DNA of 64,000 bases from Hormiphora californensis (Eukaryota > Ctenophora > Tentaculata > Cydippida > Pleurobrachiidae), in contig CM035351.1 of assembly GCA_020137815.1 (NCBI GenBank), positions 7,155,815-7,219,814 of the forward strand, given 5' to 3'. The translations under genes and the position numbers were made by a program. Positions 61,671-64,000 of this stretch are shown here, one piece after another (position 1 is the first letter of the stretch; every line of letters begins with the position of its first letter). The notes beneath the pieces were generated by a model. It was not told the DNA's origin. It searched no databases and was given only the letters and a program-made list of their open reading frames with translations.

Positions 61671-62088
61671 AAGTCCAAAAACCAATTAAATAAATTAGTT
61701 TGGATGCCCGGGCCCATGTGGTGTCACGGGGGTAACACCTTTAGGCTACTGCCATAATTAACGGCATATCTCGTTAATTGTTAATTGTTATCCTTCAATC
61801 TGTCTATCTCTATCTATCTCTCTCAGTCTCTCTCTCACTCTCTTTCACACACTATTTCTCTATCTTTCTCTCTCACTGTTTCTTTCACTATATCTCTCTT
61901 TTTTTTCTCTCTCCTCTTATTTATCTCTTCGTCTTTCTTGATTATATCGCACTCTTTCTATCCTAATTTCCTTTGCCTTTATCTCTCCCGATATCCATCA
62001 TTTATGACAGTAGCCTAAAGGTGTTACCCCCGTGACACCACATGGGCCCGGGCATCCAAACTAATTTATTTAATTGGTTTTTGGACTT
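61671..62088. mobile_element. 418-bp element with 82-bp terminal inverted repeats
   Basis: AAGTCCAAAAACCAATTAAA at 61671 is matched by its inverse ending at 62088. The repeats run inward through CCCGGGCCCATGTGG and GGTGTTACCCCCGTGACACC to about 61752 and 62008. The interior is a TC-rich low-complexity stretch. An (AT)n tract abuts the left end. Confidence 0.85.
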
Positions 62089-62149
62089 AATTTCTGTTCT
62101 TTTTGGTGTAAAATAGAAAAAGCTATTTTTTCTGATTTCTGCATATTTT

Positions 62150-62765
62150 CGAATTTGAATAATTCATAAATATACGAATAACGACTAAACGGTGAGAGAT
62201 ACGACTTTTTACCAGGGGACGACCCCCTATAAATTGACTATTTTGCGCCGGAATATGTCCATGAAAACGTTCTAGGACCAGCCGAAGTGGAAATATTAAG
62301 AATATGCATTAAATCATGAACCGGTACATAAATATGCAAATAACGGCTTAACGGTGCGAGATAGAGATTTTTGTCCCGAGTAAGACCCCCCATAAATCGA
62401 CTATTTTGCGTCGAAATATGTCCATGAAAACGTTCTAAGACCAGCCGAACTGGAAATATTTAGAATATGCATAAAATCATGAATCGGTGCATAAATATGC
62501 AAATAACGGCTAAACGGTGCGAGATACGACTTTTTGTCCGGGGGACGACCCCCCATAAATCGACTATTTTACGTCGAAATATGTCCATGAAAACGTTCTA
62601 GGACCAGCTGAAGTGAAAATATTCGAAAATATGCATAAAATCGTGAATAGGTGCATAAATATGCAAATAACGGCTTAACGGTGCGAGATAGAGATTTTTG
62701 TCCCGAGTAAGACCCCCCATAAATCGACCATTCCGCGTCGACTAAGACCGGTTTCAAGTCTTTAT
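62150..62765. repeat. 163-bp tandem repeats in alternating A-B order
   Basis: Four units each contain ATAACGRCTWAACGGTGMGAGATA, a GACCCCCYATAAAT block and ATATGTCCATGAAAACGTTC. Units 1 and 3 read GATACGACTTTTT, units 2 and 4 GATAGAGATTTTTGTCCCGAGTAAG, giving a roughly 326-bp dimer repeated twice. Confidence 0.85.
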
Positions 62766-63254
62766 GACCTTCGAGTCGTGTCATATCGCAACCATGGTTA
62801 AAATGAATATTTAATGACTAATTAATGAATAATTAATGAACTATGGCGATTTCGAAGTTCTCACAAAGCTATTACCGAGCGCAATGATGTAAGGAACCAC
62901 TGTTCCAAACGGCAAGTCTCTATTATTTGTGGTTTAGGAGAACACTCAAAGATAAAAAAGCGTCCTCCCCCTCCCCCTCCCCCTCCCCTCCTTTACATTT
63001 TTGCATTTTGGGACCCCTCTGGCAAATTTTTACCTTACATCCGATCGTTCTGAAAATTTGCATGCCTCTTCTCCTATATGAGGGCACTCAGAGTACAAAA
63101 TTTCAGCTCTCCACTTCATCTGGAACATGCTTTTTTAAAGCATCAAAAACCTCGAAATCTGCAATGGTATATAGTAGCACTGGCAGGTTTTCACGCGCTT
63201 GTGTGTAGAAGTGTTGCGTGTGCTCTCTCTTTTGTTTTTGAGTTAGAGGGTATT

Positions 63255-63325
63255 TCTAAGGTGGGGGCTCTGCCCCCACACCCCCGTTTATGGTGGGGGC
63301 TGTGCCCCCACACCCCCCTTTTGGG
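63255..63325. repeat. Duplicated GC-rich hairpin
   Basis: GGTGGGGGCTSTGCCCCCACACCCCC occurs twice in direct order, and each copy can fold (GGGGGC with GCCCCC). Confidence 0.85.
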
Positions 63326-64000
63326 CCCGGGGCACTTGCCAGTGCTATGATACCTATCGCCACACTGAATTTTCTGTTTTGGGGGTGGTGTCATAACTTG
63401 CGACCGGAATGAGCTAGCAACTTGAAATTTTTACCGTCAGTAGAGGTCTACGTGAAGCTTCTTAGTACCAAATTTCAGCCTCCTATCTCATCTGGTTCCT
63501 GAGTTAGGAGGGGTCGAAAAGTGCCAAAATGGGCTAAAACTTTAAAATTGTTATATCTACGCTGTTGGCAAGCGGGCCCACTTTTTCGGGAAAAGTTTTT
63601 GGGGGGATGGGATGGGGCCACCTTTGCGCTTGCCAGCGCAGTGATGTATGAATTTCTCAACAAATTCGCTTCCGTTCCTATGCAGCCCAGCACCTTGTGT
63701 GTGACTTGTGTGTGTGCATGGGTAATATCGCTACCGCACGGAGAGATCAGGAGAATTATCCACCTTGTATTGCTGAATATTGTGGCCCTCTCTTTTTCAA
63801 TTAAATATCTTCTTGGCCAACACATTTTCCTTTCAATCTGATAGTCAATCTGATAGTGATAAGGGAACGGATTTTTGTCAATTTCCACGGAATTGGATTT
63901 ATCTATCCAGCTCACATATTCACGTGTATGTGGCAAATCGAAACTGAGTCCCTTTTCTATCTTGCTTTTGCTATGCTCTCGCTAAGTGCATCCATCAGTA

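Larger units (their letters stand above)
57756..64000. other. Repeat-dominated DNA, no gene recognised
   Basis: No convincing gene was found in 6.2 kb downstream of the SMAD. A minus-strand 70-codon frame at 58617-58829 (EPFSEREELGRAKLEQFN...) looks protein-like, but I do not recognise it. The rest is hairpins, foldbacks, microsatellites, tandem repeats and, at 63100-63650, GC-rich hairpin repeats. Confidence 0.6.

Overview
This is nuclear DNA from an animal. It holds spliced genes with GT-AG introns, a SMAD2/3-type R-SMAD (a family known only in animals), the ciliary giant HYDIN, abundant (GA)n/(TC)n/(AC)n microsatellites, and many foldback (long inverted repeat) elements. Compact introns inside genes, repeat-rich intergenic DNA and high conservation of HYDIN would fit a sponge or another early-branching marine invertebrate. 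The exact taxon cannot be read from the sequence and this is a low-confidence guess.

Layout. 1-2.3 kb: two NUDT22-like Nudix genes in tandem on the minus strand, the first cut by the window edge. 4.3-7.9 kb: a minus-strand signal-peptide/TM/RING-H2 E3 ligase gene in 8 exons. 10.2-36.1 kb: HYDIN on the minus strand, which I could model completely as 38 exons (about 4,978 aa). It has a poly(A) signal right after the stop and an X-box-like RFX site about 60 bp before the start codon. A WD40-repeat gene lies antisense inside HYDIN intron 24 and is interrupted by a 1.46 kb near-perfect palindrome. 39.2-40.3 kb: an intronless, divergent actin-like gene (plus). 42.5-43.7 kb: a ZFAND5/6-like A20/AN1 zinc-finger gene (minus, 4 exons). 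43.7-51.7 kb: repeats, including a LINE ORF1-like relic split by a 3.6 kb insertion full of 57-bp tandem repeats in a higher-order array. 51.7-57.8 kb: SMAD2/3-like gene (plus, 8 exons, 463 aa). 57.8-64 kb: no recognisable gene, but a dense cluster of hairpins, MITE-like palindromes and tandem repeats.

Functional themes. HYDIN builds the central-pair apparatus of motile cilia. The SMAD transduces TGF-beta/activin signals. The RING protein and the ZFAND protein both belong to ubiquitin biology. NUDT22 family members hydrolyse UDP-sugars. Nothing suggests these neighbours act together, apart from the structural nesting of the WD40 gene in HYDIN.

The most notable observations are five single-base surpluses (all +1) in otherwise perfectly conserved HYDIN exons, the palindrome inserted at CAC|GTG in the nested WD40 gene, complementary GA/TC tracts flanking a frame-neutral SMAD exon, a triplicated SMAD splice donor, the 57-bp higher-order array, and a RING finger with Asp at a zinc-ligand position. 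All homology calls come from reading translations against remembered family sequences. No database search was run.
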